64,000 nucleotides of DNA, from positions 179,959,825-180,023,824 of the forward strand of contig NC_050096.1 of NCBI RefSeq assembly GCF_902167145.1. The letters are read 5' to 3'. The notes under the pieces were generated by a model, which saw only the letters and a list, made by a program, of their open reading frames with translations, did not search any database and was not told where the DNA came from. Made by a program: the position numbers and the translations under genes. Positions 44,093 through 55,761 of this stretch are shown here, one piece after another (position 1 is the stretch's first letter; each line of letters opens with the position of its first letter). The DNA is from Zea mays. Taxonomy: Eukaryota > Streptophyta > Magnoliopsida > Poales > Poaceae.

Positions 44093-44921
44093 TTTGCACA
44101 CATAGCTAATTTATATACCTTTGATCATGTCTCTTTCATGTGCTATGACTAATGTGTTTTCAAGTCTATTTCAAACCAAGTCATAGGCATATTGAAAGGG
44201 AATTGGAGTCTTCGGCGAAGACAAAGGCTTCCACTCCGTAACTCATCGTTCGCCGTCGCTCCGCGCATCTCTCCATTTTTGGGGGAGAGTCAAAAGCAAA
44301 AGGACTCCGCCCTTGGTATAATCTTCACTCATTTATTTCTGACCAAAGGGGGAGAGAGTAATTCTAAGGGCTCTAATGACTCCGTTTTTGGCGATTCATG
44401 CCAAAGGGGGAGAAAGTATTAGCCCAAAGCAAAAGGACCGCACCACCACCTAATTTTAAAAAGAGTTTTTCAATTGGTATGATTCTCAATTGATAAATTT
44501 AAAATTGGTATCTTATTGTGTTCAAAAGGGGGAGAAAGTAGCTTTTAAAATTGATATATCAAAACCCTCTTGAACACTAAGAGGAGAATTTCATCTAGGG
44601 GGAATTTTGTTTAGTCACAGGAAAAGCATTTGAAACAGGGGGAGAAAATTTCAAATCTTGAAAATGCTTCGCAAAATCTTATTCATCTACCTTTGACTAT
44701 TTTGCAAAATAACTTTGAAAGGGATTTACAAAAAGAATTTGCAAAAACAAAACATGTGGTGCAAGCGTGGTCCAAACAAACAATCCATGCATATCTTATG
44801 AGTAGTTATATTGGCTCAATTCCAAGCAACCTTTGCACTTACATTATGCAAACTAGTTCAATTATGCACTTCCATATTTACTTTGGTTTGTGTTGGCATC
44901 AATCACCAAAAAGGGGGAGAT
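44093..44921 (+). other. Element C 3' non-coding region with repeated polypurine tracts
   Basis: GGGGGAGA-type tracts recur near 44281, 44350, 44407, 44527 and 44639, and the last, AAAAAGGGGGAGAT at 44908-44921, directly precedes the 3' LTR. Repeated tracts are a Sirevirus hallmark. No gene is seen. Confidence 0.85.
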
Positions 44922-46207
44922 TGAAAGGGAATTAGGCTTACACCTATTTCCTAAATGATTTTGGTGGTTGAATTGCCCAACACAAATAATTGGACTAACT
45001 AGTTTGCTCTAGTGTATAAGTTATACAGGTGCCAAAGGTTCACACTTAGCCAATAAAAAGACCAAGTATTGGGTTCAACAAAAGAGCAAAGGGACAACCG
45101 AAGGCACCTCTGGTCTGGCGCACCGGACAGTGTCCGGTGCACCAGAGGACTCCAAGTCAAACTCGTCACCTTCGGGAAAATCCGGAGGCGCTCCGCTATA
45201 ATTCACCAGACTGTCCGGTGTACACCGGACAGTGTCCGGTGCTCCAAGGAACGGCGCCTCAGGAACTCGCCAGCTTCGGGAATTTGCAACGGCTAGTCCA
45301 CTATAATTCACCGGACATGTCCGGTGTGCACCGGACTGTCCGGTGTGACATCGAAGCAACGGATATTTCGGCGCCAACGGCTACCTGCAGCGCATTAAAT
45401 GCGCGCCAGCGCGCGCAGAAGTCAGGCACGCCCATACTGGCGCACCGGACACTCTACAGTACATGTCCGGTGCGCCACCGGACATCCAGGTGGGCCCAGA
45501 AGACAGAGCTCCAACGGTCGGAACCCAACGGCTTTGGTGACGTGGCTAGCGCACCGGACATGTCCGGTGTGCACCGGACTGTCCGGTGCACCATACGACA
45601 GTCAGCCCCACCAAACGGCTAGTTTGGTGGTTGGGGCTATAAATACCCCCAACCACCCACCATTCATTGCATCCAAGTTTTCACACTTCCAACCACTTAC
45701 AAGAGCTAGGCATTCAATTCTAGACACACCCAAGAGATCAAATCCTCTCCCAAATTCCACACAAAGCTTTAGTGACTAGTGAGAGAGATTTGCTTGTGTT
45801 CTTTCGAGCTCTTGCGCTTGGATTGCTTTCTTCTTTCTTGATTCTTTCTTGCGATCAAACTCACTTGTAATTGAGGCAAGAGACACCAATCTTGTGGTGG
45901 TCCTTGTAGGAACTTTGTGTTCCAAGTGATTGAGAAGAGAAAGCTCACTCGGTCCGAGGGACCGTTTGAGAGAGGGAAAGGGTTGAAAGAGACCCGGTCT
46001 TTGTGACCACCTCAACGGGGAGTAGGTTTGCAAGAACCGAACCTCGGTAAAACAAATCCTTGTGTCTCACCGCTTTACTCACTTGCGATTTGTTTTTACG
46101 CCCTCTCGCGGACTCATTTATATTTCTAACGACTAACCCGGCTTGTAGTTGTGATTATTTTGAGAATTTCAGTTTCGCCCTATTCACCCCCCTCTAGGCG
46201 ACTATCA
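44922..46207 (+). repeat. Element C 3' LTR
   Basis: 1286 bp. It lacks one 20-bp palindrome unit relative to the 5' LTR (near 45120). TATA box at 45638. Confidence 0.93.
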
Positions 46208-47017
46208 ACCTTCATCTCCCAAATGAAGTACACGCAAGACTTGATCAAGCGGTTTGGGATGAAGGACGCCAAGCCCGCAAAGACTCCAATGGGAACCGAC
46301 GGACACACCGACCTCAACAAAGGAGGTAAGTCTGTTGATCAAAAGGCATACCGGTCTATGATAGGGTCTTTACTTTATTTATGTGCTAGTAGACCAGATA
46401 TTATGCTTAGCGTATGCATGTGTGCTAGATTTCAATCCGATCCGAGAGAATGTCACTTAGTGGCGGTGAAGCGAATTCTTAGATATTTAGTCGCTACGCG
46501 TTGCTTCGGGATCTGGTATCCAAAGGGGTCTACCTTTGACTTGATTGGATATTCAGACTCCGACTATGCTGGATGTAAGGTCGATAGGAAGAGTACATCG
46601 GGGACGTGCCAATTCTTAGGAAGGTCCCTGGTGTCATGGAGCTCTAAGAAACAAACTTCCGTTGCCCTATCCACCGCTGAGGCCGAGTACGTTGCCGCAG
46701 GACAGTGTTGTGCGCAACTACTTTGGATGAGGCAAACCCTCAGGGACTTTGGCTACAATCTGAGCAAAGTCCCACTCCTATGTGATAATGAGAGTGCTAT
46801 CCGCATGGCGGATAATCCTGTTGAACACAGCCGCACAAAGCACATAGACATCCGGCATCACTTTTTGAGAGACCACCAGCAAAAGGGAGATATCGAAGTG
46901 TTTCATGTTAGCTCCGAGAACCAGCTAGCCGATATCTTTACCAAGCCTTTAGATGAGCAGACCTTTTGCAAGTTGCGTAGTGAGCTAAATGTCTTAGATT
47001 CGTGGAACTTGGATTGA
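46208..47017 (+). pseudogene. pol: Element B pol, C-terminal part (end of RT, RNase H)
   Basis: Resumes after C; ACCTT at 46208-46212 is the right duplication. The frame is open from here to TGA at 47017: [17 protein letters not shown], the RNase H motifs [21 protein letters not shown] and [12 protein letters not shown], and the ending [10 protein letters not shown] ... LDSWNLD. This part is intact, but the gene as a whole lacks its start. Confidence 0.88.
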
Positions 47018-47788
47018 TTTATAGCATACATGTGTTTTATGCCTTGATCATGTTCCTTAAGCATTTTGTTGTTTATTTATGGTGCTCAAGTTGTACAAGC
47101 ACTCCCCGGATCTTACAAGTCCATTTGCAAGTGATGCACATATTTAGGGGGAGATGTGTTACAACTTGACTCTTTGGGACTAACCTTGTGCTTGAGTTTG
47201 CTTGATTTAGTCTCAAAGGTGAATTGAAAGGGAAAAAGGTGGACTTGGACCATGAAAGACTTCCACTGCACTCCGATGAAAGAGTAACTTATTCCAAGTT
47301 CATCTCTATGCTCTTATTGCCTTTTTCCTCTTAGTTGAAGATTTTGGTGAGGCAATGGGGTTAAAGGGCCAAAATTGATCCCGTTTTGGTGCTTGATGCC
47401 AAAGGGGGAGAAAATAAGGCCAAAGCAAGAAATGGATCAGCTACCACTTGAGAATTTTGAAAATAGTAGAGTTAGAGTTTTTGTTTGTCAAAATACTCTT
47501 GTTTGCCTCTTATTGTCAAAAGTTGGTCTCTTGTGGGGAGAAGGCTTAATTATGGGGAAAAAGGGGGAGTTTTTGAATCCTTGATCAATTTCTCGTGAAA
47601 TATCTCTCTTTATGTGTCAACATAGGAAATTGAGGTTGATTTGCAAAAACAAACCAAGTGGTGGCAAAGAATGATCCATATATGTCAAATTTGAATCAAA
47701 ACAATCTTGAGTTCTTATTTGAAGTGATTTTGCACTTGTTCTACTTGCTTTATGTTGTGTTGGCATAAATCACCAAAAAGGGGGAGAT
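47018..47788 (+). other. Element B 3' non-coding region with polypurine tracts
   Basis: GGGGGAGA motifs lie near 47150, 47405 and 47564; the primary tract AAAAAGGGGGAGAT is at 47775-47788 next to the LTR. No gene is seen. Confidence 0.85.
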
Positions 47789-49038
47789 TGAAAGGGAAAT
47801 GTGCCCTTGGGCCATTTCTAAGTATTTTGGTGATTTAGTGTCCAACACAAGTGCCTAAGTGTTAAATGGTGGACAAAGTTCAAATCAAGTATAAAGGTAT
47901 GTTTCTCAGACTTAGTACATTGTTTTAAAGACTAATGTATTGTGTTTAAGTGCTGGAAACAGGAAAAATCAAGTTGAAATTAAAGATGGCTTTGTTCAGC
48001 CAAAGTCAGCTTTGTCTGGGTGCACCGGACTGTCCGGTGGTGCACAGGACAGTGTCCGGTGCGCCAGGCTGGCTCAGACGAACTTGCTGCTCTCGGGAAG
48101 TGATTAACGGCGTACGGCTATAATTCATCGGACTGTCCGGTGTGCACCGGACTATCCGGTGAGCCAACGGTCGGCCGGGCCAACGGTCGGCCGCGCGATC
48201 CGCACGAGACACGTGGCCGAGCCAATGGTCGGAAGGAGGCATCGGACTATCCGGTGTGCACCGGACAGTGTCCGGTGCGCCAACGGCTCCAAAGCTCCAA
48301 CGGTCGGCTTCGCCAAAGAAGGAAAGAAATCCGCACCGGACAGTGTCCGGTGGTGCACCGGACTGTCCGGTGCGCCACGCGACAGAAGGCAAGAATTGCC
48401 TTCCTGGAATGCACTCAACGGCTCCTAGCTGCCTTGGGGCTATAAAAGGGACCCCTAGGTGCATGGAGGAGCACACCAAGCATTCACTAAGCATTCCTAA
48501 GCACCAAGACTTCGATTCCGCACATTTGATTCTTTGTGACAGCAATTAGAGCTCTCTTTGAGTTGTGAACTCGCCGGGTTGTGTTGTGAGCTCTTATTGC
48601 GACTTGTGTGCGTGTTGGTACTCTGATTTTGTGTCTTGTGTGTGTTGCTCATCCCTCCCTTACTCCATGCTTCTTTGTGAACCTCAAAGTGTAAGGGCGA
48701 GAGGCTCCAAGTTGTGGAGATTCCTCGCAAACGGGATATAGTAAAGCAAAGCAAAACACCGTGGTATTCAAGTGGGTCTTTGGACCGCTTGAGAGGGGTT
48801 GATTGCAACCCTCATCCGTTGGGACGCCACAACGTGGACTAGGCAAGTGTTGAACTTGGCCGAACCACGGGATAAACCACTGTGTCTATCTGTGATTGAT
48901 CTTCTTGTGGTTATCGTGTCTTGCAAAGACTCTTCTTTAGCCACTTGGCATTCTTGTGCTAACTCCTAATCAAGTTTTGTGGCATTAAGTTTCAAGTTTT
49001 ATAGGATCACCTATTCACCCCCCCTCTAGGTGCTCTCA
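47789..49038 (+). repeat. Element B 3' LTR
   Basis: 1250 bp with a complete start (TGAAAGGGAAATGTGCCC) and end (GGTGCTCTCA). TATA box at 48441-48447. It carries two short segments in its palindrome region that are absent from the 5' copy. Confidence 0.93.
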
Positions 49039-49998
49039 CAAATTTATGTTGATGATATTATATTTGGGTCTACTAACGAATCTACATGTGAGGAATTTAG
49101 TAGGATCATGACACAGAAATTTGAGATGTCTATGATGGGGGAGTTGAAGTACTTCTTGGGATTTCAAGTGAAGCAACTCCAAGAGGGCACCTTCATTAGC
49201 CAAACGAAGTATATTCAAGACATTCTAAACAAGTTTGGGATGAAGGATGCCAAACCCATCAAGACACCCATGGAAACCAATGGGCATCTCGACCTCGACA
49301 CGGGAGGTAAATCCGTAGATCAAAAGGTATACCGGTCGATGATAGGTTCTTTACTCTATTTATGTGCATCTCGACCGGACATTATGCTTTCCGTATGCAT
49401 GTGCGCAAGATTCCAAGCCGACCCTAAGGAAGCTCACCTTACGGCCGTAAAACGAATCTTGAGATATTTAGTTTATACTCCTAAGTTTGGGCTTTGGTAC
49501 CCTTGGGGATCCACATTTGATTTAATTGGTTATTCGGATGCCGATTGGGCAGGGTGTAAAATTAATAGAAAGAGCACATCGGGGACTTGCCAGTTCTTGG
49601 GAAGGTCTCTGGTGTCTTGGGCTTTAAAGAAGCAAAATTCCGTAGCTCTTTCTACCGCCGAAGCCTAGTATATTGCCGTAGGCCATTGTTGCGCGCAATT
49701 ACTTTGGATGAGGCAAACCCTTAGGGACTATGGTTACAAATTAACCAAAGTTCCTCTTCTATGTGATAATGAGAGTGCAATCCGCATGGCGGATAATCCC
49801 GTTGAGCATAGCCGCACTAAACACATAGCCATTCGATATCATTTTCTAAGGGATCACCAACAAAAGGGAGATATCGAGATTGCATACATTAATACCAAGG
49901 AACAATTAGCCGATATCTTTACCAAGCCACTAGATGAACAAACTTTTAATAAACTTAGGCATGAGCTAAATATTCTTGATTCTCGGAACTTCTTTTGA
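49039..49998 (+). pseudogene. pol: Element A pol, C-terminal part (RT active site, RNase H)
   Basis: Continues the A frame after [10 protein letters not shown] (RT active site), [32 protein letters not shown] followed by TAG at 49666-49668 (GAG in C, a transversion), then [12 protein letters not shown] and [10 protein letters not shown] ... LDSRNFF with a TGA stop. Sixteen bases later F interrupts the element. Confidence 0.9.
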
Positions 49999-50014
49999 TA
50001 TCTTGCATACATAG

Positions 50015-50488
50015 TGTAACACCCTGAGGGACCACAAACACCCCGGAATGCTACTAAACAACACTTCTGCCATCTATATATAAAATTTCGGCAGCATCCC
50101 CTTTATAAAATTGCATAAACGAGGGGGCAACAGTGTATAAACATAAATCATGACAAAAACATACTAAGTACTATTAATCGGCTAGCAAAGAGAAGTTAAA
50201 CATACGACATGAACTGAATTAACTAGTGCGCACGACTAGTTAAAAAAACAAACTTCCTTTGACAATAAATTTCTAATTAAATCATGGCTGCACCTCGGCA
50301 GCGCTATTGTGAGAGTGAAAGTGGACGTGCTGCTACTCCCCTCATTCCCAACATGTATCAAGTACCTGCATTGAGTAATGCAAGAGTGAGATGACACATC
50401 TCAGCAAGTAAAATAATATCAAACTGTTTAACCACATAAGAACATTGTTTTACCACCACTTGATTCCACAACCTTCTTATTACGAAGG
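50015..50488 (-). repeat. Element F 3' LTR, first part
   Basis: From TGTAACACCC to the G insertion. GAAGG at 50484-50488 is the left target duplication of G. AT-rich, no frame. Confidence 0.75.
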
Positions 50489-51759
50489 TGAGAGCACCTA
50501 GAGGGGGGGTGAATAGGTGATCCTGTGAAACTTAAACTTATAGCCACAAAAACTTGTTAAGTGTTAGCACAATAATCGCCAAGTGGCTAGAGAGAAGGTC
50601 TTGCACAATACGATAATCACAAAGAATTCAACACAGAGAAGACACAGTGATTTATCCCGTGGTTCGGCCAAGTACAAAACTTGCCTACTCCACGTTGTGG
50701 CGTCCCAACGGACGAGAGTTGCACTCAACTCCTCTCAAGTGATCCAATGATCAACTTGAATACCACAGTGTTATGCTTTTCTTTTCTTATCCCGTTCGCG
50801 AGGAATCTCCACAACTTGGAGCCTCTCGCCCTTACACTTTTGATGTTCACAAAGAATCACGGAGTAAGGAGGGGAAGCAACACACACAAATCCACAGCAA
50901 AATGCGCACACACACGGCCAAGAATCGAGCTCAAAAGACTATCTCAAAGTTCTCTCTAGAACGGAGCTCGAATCACTGAGAATGACAAACAATTGCGCAA
51001 AGACTGAGTGTGGATGATCAAGAATGCTCTAAGGTTGCTTGGTGTACTCCTCCATGCGCCTAGGGGTCCCTTTTATAGCCCCAAGGCAGCTAGGAGCCGT
51101 TGAGAGCAAATCTAGAAGGCCTTTCTTGCCTTCTGTCGTCGGGTGCACCGGACAGTCCGGTGCACACCGGACAGTCCGGTGCACACCGGACACTGTCCGG
51201 TGCCCGATTTCCTTCCTTAAACAGCGAAGCCGACCGTTGGCAGACTTGGAGCCGTTGGCGCACCGGACATGTCCGGTGCACACCGGACAGTCCGGTGCCC
51301 CCTTCTTGCCGTTGGCTCGGCCACATGTCCCGCGCAGATCGCGCGGCCGACCGTTGGCCCGGCCGACCGTTGGCTCACCGGACAGTCCGGTGCACACCGG
51401 ACAGTCCGGTGAATTTTAGCCGTACGCCGTCGGGCGAATTCCCGAGAGCGGCCACTTCACGCCAAGTCAACCTGGCGCACCGGACACTGTCCGGTGCACC
51501 ACCGGACAGTCCGGTGCCCCAGACCGAAACAGCCTTTTGGCTGTACACAGCCAACTCTTCTCTTTTCTTCTTCTTTCTGTTTCTAACACTTAGACGAGTA
51601 TATTAGTACACAAAACCAATGTACTAAGGCTTAGAAACATACCTTTACTTTTGATTTGCACTTTGTCCATCCATGGGCATATATTCACATTTAAGCACTT
51701 GTGTTGGCACTCAATCACCAAAATACTTAGAAATGGCCCAAGGGCACATTTCCCTTTCA
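50489..51759 (-). repeat. Element G 3' LTR (left copy)
   Basis: 1271 bp, plus-strand ends TGAGAGCACC and TTCCCTTTCA. TATA box (TATAAAA on the minus strand) at 51071-51077. Palindromes at 51144-51200, 51260-51300 and 51375-51515. Confidence 0.94.
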
Positions 51760-52547
51760 ATCTCCCCCTTTTTGGTGATTTATGCCAACACAACATAAAG
51801 CAACTAGAACAAGTGCAATATCACTTCAAATAAAACTCAAATTTATTTTGATTCATTTTTGGCATATATGGATCATCCTTTGCCACCACTTGGTTTGTTT
51901 TTGCAAATCAAACTTAAATCTCTATCTCTAAGTCAAACACACATGTTTAAGCATAAAGAGAGTCTTTCCAAAAGAGATTGATCAAAATATTTCAAAAACT
52001 CCCCCTATTTCCCATAATCAACACTTCTCCCCACAAGAGGCCAACTTTTGACAAAAGAGACAATGCAAGAGTTTTGACAAACCAAAAGCTCTATTCTACT
52101 ATTTTCAAAGTTTCTCAAGTGGTAGCTGATCCATCTATTGCTTTGGCCTTTATTTTCTCCCCCTTTGGCATCAAGCACCAAAACGGGATCAATCTTGGCC
52201 CTTTAACCCCATTGCCTCACCAAAATCTTCAAATAAGAACACAAAGGCAATAAGAGTATAAAGATGAACTTGGAAAAGTTACTCTTTCATCGGAGTGCAG
52301 TGGAAGTCTTGCATGGTCCAAGTCCACCTTTTCCCTTTCAACTCTCCTTGGAGACTAAAACAACCAAACTCGAGTACATGGTTAGTCTCAAAGGGTCAAG
52401 TTGTAGCACAGCTCCCCCTAAATATGTGCATCACTTGCAAACAGGACTTGTGAGGTCCAGGGAGTGTTTGTACAACTTGAGCACCACATTAAGCAACAAA
52501 ATGCAGAATGAACATGATCAAAGGCATAAACACACGTATGCTACAAT
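51760..52547 (-). other. Element G 3' non-coding region with polypurine tracts
   Basis: The minus-strand tract AAAAAGGGGGAGAT at 51760-51773 abuts the 3' LTR; more GGGGGA motifs on that strand lie near 52000, 52155 and 52412. No gene is seen. Confidence 0.85.
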
Positions 52548-55500
52548 TCAATCCAAGTTCCGCGAATCTAGGACATTTAGCTCACTACGCAGCCTGCAAA
52601 AGGTCTTTTCATCTAAAGGCTTAGTGAAGATATCGGCTAGCTGGTTCTCGGTGCTAACATGAAACACTTCGATATCTCCCTTTTGCTGGTGGTCTCTCAA
52701 AAAGTGATGCCGGATGTCTATGTGCTTTGTGCGGCTGTGTTCAACAGGATTTTCCGCCATGCGGATAGCACTCTCATTATCACATAGGAGTGGGACTTTG
52801 CTCAGATTGTAGCCAAAGTCCCGGAGGGTTTGCCTCATCCAAAGTAGTTGCGCGCAACATTGTCCTGCGGCAACATACTCGGCCTCAGCGGTGGATAGGG
52901 CAACGGAGGTTTGTTTCTTAGAGTTCCACGACACCAGGGACCTTCCTAAGAATTGGCACGTCCCTGATGTACTCTTCCTATCGACCTTACATCCAGCATA
53001 GTCGGAGTCTGAGTATCCAACCAAGTCAAAGGTAGACCCTTTTGGATACCAGAGCCCAAAGCAAGGCGTAGCAACCAAATATCTTAGAATTCGCTTTACC
53101 GCCACTAAGTGACACTCCTTAGGATCGGATTGAAATCTAGCACACATGCACACGCTAAGCATAATATCCAGTCTACTAGCACATAAATAAAGCAAGGAAC
53201 CTATCATGGACCGGTATGCTTTTTGATCAACGGACTTACCTCCTTTGTTGAGGTCGGTGTGTCCGTCGGTTCCCATCGGCGTCTTTGCGGGCTTGGCGTC
53301 CTTCATCCCAAACCGCTTTAGCAGATCTTGCGTGTACTTCGTTTGGGAGATGAAGGTGCCGTCCTTGAGTTGCTTCACTTGGAACCCAAGGAAGTAGTTC
53401 AACTCGCCCATCATCGACATCTCGAATTTCTGCGTCATTACCCTGCTAAACTCTTCACAAGACTTTTGGTTAGTAGAACCAAATATTATGTCATCGACAT
53501 AAATTTGGCACACAAACAAATCACCATCACATGTCTTAGTAAAAAGAGTTGGATCGGCTTTCCCAACCTTGAAAGCATTAACAATTAGAAAGTCTCTAAG
53601 GCATTCATACCATGCTCTTGGGGCTTGCTTAAGTCCATAGAGCGCCTTAGAGAGCTTACACACGTGGTCGGGGTACCGTTCATCCTCGAAGCCAGGGGGT
53701 TGCTCCACGTACACCTCCTCCTTGATCGGCCCGTTGAGGAAAGCGCTCTTCACATCCATTTGGAACAACCTGAAGGAATGGTGAGCGGCATATGCTAGCA
53801 AGATATGAATGGACTCTAGCCTAGCCACAGGAGCAAAAGTCTCCTCAAAGTCCAAACCTGCGACTTGGGCATAACCTTTTGCCACAAGTCGAGCCTTGTT
53901 CCTCGTCACCACCCCGTGCTCGTCTTGTTTGTTGCGGAACACCCACTTGGTTCCCACAACATTTTGCTTGGGACGAGGCACCAGCGTCCAAACTTCATTT
54001 CTCTTGAAATTGTTGAGCTCCTCCTGCATGGCCAATACCCAGTCCGGATCTAGCAAGGCCTCCTCTACCCTGAAAGGCTCAATAGAAGAGACAAAAGAGT
54101 AATGCTCACAAAAATTAACTAATCGAGATCGAGTAGTTACTCCCTTGCTAATGTCACCCAGAATTTGGTCGACGGGATGATCCCTTTGAATCATCGCTCG
54201 AACTTGGGTTGGAGGTGCCGGTTGTGCTTCTTCCTCCATCACATGATCATCTTGTGCTCCCCCTTGATCACACGCCTCCTGTTGATGAACCTGTTCATCG
54301 TCTTGAGTTGGGGGATGCACCGTTGTTGAGGAAGAAGGTTGATCTCGTTCATCTTGTTCCTGTGGCCGCACTTCTCCAATCGCCATGGTTCGTATAGCGG
54401 CCGTCGGAACATCTTCTTCATCTACATCATCACAATCAACAACTTGCTCTCTTGGAGAGCCATTAGTCTCATCAAATACAACGTCGCTAGAGACTTCAAC
54501 CAAACCCGATGATTTGTTGAAGACTCTATACGCCTTTGTATTTGAGTCATAACCTAACAAAAACCCTTCTACAGCTTTGGGAGCAAACTTAGAATTTCTA
54601 CCCTTCTTCACTAGAATGTAGCATTTACTCCCAAATACACGAAAGTAAGATACATTGGGTTTGTTACCGGTTAGAAGCTCATACGACGTCTTCTTGAGGA
54701 GGCGATGAAGGTAGACCCTGTTGATGGCGTGGCAAGCCGTGTTCACGGCTTCCGACCAGAAACACTCGAGGGTCTTGAATTCTCCAAGCATCGTCCTCGC
54801 CATATCGATTAGCGTCCTGTTCTTCCTCTCTACCATACCATTTTGCTGTGGTGTGTAGGGAGCGGAGAACTCGTGCTTGATCCCTTCCTCCTCAAGGAAC
54901 TCCTCCACTTGAAGGTTCTTGAATTCGGACCCGTTGTCGCTCCTTATCTTCTTCACCTTGAGCTCAAACTCATTTTGAGCTCTCCTGAGGAAGCGCTTGA
55001 GGGTCCCTTGGGTTTCAGACTTATCCTGCAAAAAGAACACCCAAGTGAAACGGGAAAAGTCATCAACAATAACTAAACCATACTTACTTCCTCCTATGCT
55101 CAGATAGGCGACGGGTCCGAAGAGGTCCATATGTAGCAGCTCCAGAGGTCTTGAAGTGGTCATCACATTCTTGCTGTGATGTGCTCCTCCCACTTGTTTA
55201 CCTGCTTGACAAGCTGCACAAGGTCTATTTTTTTCGAAATGCACATTAGTCAAACCCATCACGTGTTCTCCCTTTAGAAGCTTGTGAAGGTTCTTCATCC
55301 CCACATGTGCTAAGCGGCGATGCCACAGCCAGCCCATGCCAGTCTTAGCAATTAAGCATGCATCTAGACCGGCCTCCTCTTTTGCAAAATCAACTAAATA
55401 AAGTTTGTCGTCTAATACACCCTTAAATGCTAGTGAACCATCACTTCTTCTAAAGACAGACACATCTACATTTGTAAAAAGACAGTTATATCCCATATTG

Positions 55501-55754
55501 CATAATTGACTAACCGATAGCAAATTATATCCAAGAGACTCTACTAAAAACACATTCGAGATAGAGTGCTCATTAGAAATTGCAATTTTACCTAACCCTT
55601 TTACCTTGCCTTGATTCCCATCACCGAATATAATTGAATCTTGGGAATCCTTATTCTTGACGTAGGAGGTGAACATCTTCTTTTCCCCTGTCATATGGTT
55701 TGTGCATCCGCTGTCGATAATCCAGCTTGAACCCCCGGATGCATAAACCTGCAA
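52548..55754 (-). CDS. pol: Element G pol, intact (protease-integrase-RT-RNase H)
   Basis: 1068 uninterrupted codons, the longest frame in the window. Residue positions: protease DSG 14-16; pre-integrase zinc finger H145, H150, C179, C182; integrase D210, D273, E309 (D,D35E); an acidic linker about 435-515; RT about 585-830 with YVDD 752-755; RNase H with D917, E958 and D992; ending [10 protein letters not shown] ... LDSRNLD. All catalytic residues I can place are present. There is no ATG at the start: the frame opens at TTGCAG|GTT, one frame ahead of gag, so translation depends on splicing, frameshift or readthrough. It is the best candidate in the window for a working polymerase that could serve other Ji-type copies such as B. 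Confidence 0.92.
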   Translation of the reverse strand: MQVYASGGSSWIIDSGCTNHMTGEKKMFTSYVKNKDSQDSIIFGDGNQGKVKGLGKIAISNEHSISNVFLVESLGYNLLSVSQLCNMGYNCLFTNVDVSVFRRSDGSLAFKGVLDDKLYLVDFAKEEAGLDACLIAKTGMGWLWHRRLAHVGMKNLHKLLKGEHVMGLTNVHFEKNRPCAACQAGKQVGGAHHSKNVMTTSRPLELLHMDLFGPVAYLSIGGSKYGLVIVDDFSRFTWVFFLQDKSETQGTLKRFLRRAQNEFELKVKKIRSDNGSEFKNLQVEEFLEEEGIKHEFSAPYTPQQNGMVERKNRTLIDMARTMLGEFKTLECFWSEAVNTACHAINRVYLHRLLKKTSYELLTGNKPNVSYFRVFGSKCYILVKKGRNSKFAPKAVEGFLLGYDSNTKAYRVFNKSSGLVEVSSDVVFDETNGSPREQVVDCDDVDEEDVPTAAIRTMAIGEVRPQEQDERDQPSSSTTVHPPTQDDEQVHQQEACDQGGAQDDHVMEEEAQPAPPTQVRAMIQRDHPVDQILGDISKGVTTRSRLVNFCEHYSFVSSIEPFRVEEALLDPDWVLAMQEELNNFKRNEVWTLVPRPKQNVVGTKWVFRNKQDEHGVVTRNKARLVAKGYAQVAGLDFEETFAPVARLESIHILLAYAAHHSFRLFQMDVKSAFLNGPIKEEVYVEQPPGFEDERYPDHVCKLSKALYGLKQAPRAWYECLRDFLIVNAFKVGKADPTLFTKTCDGDLFVCQIYVDDIIFGSTNQKSCEEFSRVMTQKFEMSMMGELNYFLGFQVKQLKDGTFISQTKYTQDLLKRFGMKDAKPAKTPMGTDGHTDLNKGGKSVDQKAYRSMIGSLLYLCASRLDIMLSVCMCARFQSDPKECHLVAVKRILRYLVATPCFGLWYPKGSTFDLVGYSDSDYAGCKVDRKSTSGTCQFLGRSLVSWNSKKQTSVALSTAEAEYVAAGQCCAQLLWMRQTLRDFGYNLSKVPLLCDNESAIRMAENPVEHSRTKHIDIRHHFLRDHQQKGDIEVFHVSTENQLADIFTKPLDEKTFCRLRSELNVLDSRNLD

Positions 55755-55761
55755 GGCAAAT

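Larger units (their letters stand above)
24108..46207 (+). mobile_element. Element C: Opie-like Sirevirus retrotransposon inserted in the RT of B, containing D
   Basis: 5' LTR 24108-25413 and 3' LTR 44922-46207, flanked by a perfect ACCTT duplication (24103-24107 and 46208-46212). It carries gag, pol and a 3' region rich in polypurine tracts. pol is open on both sides of the D insertion; gag has one frame break. By eye the LTRs differ by about 17 substitutions plus a 20-bp palindrome-unit deletion in the 3' copy. Confidence 0.93.
19586..49038 (+). mobile_element. Element B: Ji-like Sirevirus retrotransposon inserted in the RT of A, containing C and D
   Basis: The right LTR ends at 49038 and A resumes there with CAAATTTATGTTGATGAT, exactly where A pol stopped. 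The left LTR lacks its first 17 bp, and the left CAAAT duplication is also gone, so a small deletion (about 22 bp) removed the left junction. B carries a Ji-type gag (MDPRGKGM), a fused pol with a ~1.5-kb internal deletion, and a 3' region with polypurine tracts. It is interrupted by C at 24108. Its LTRs differ by roughly two dozen substitutions and two small indels. Confidence 0.9.
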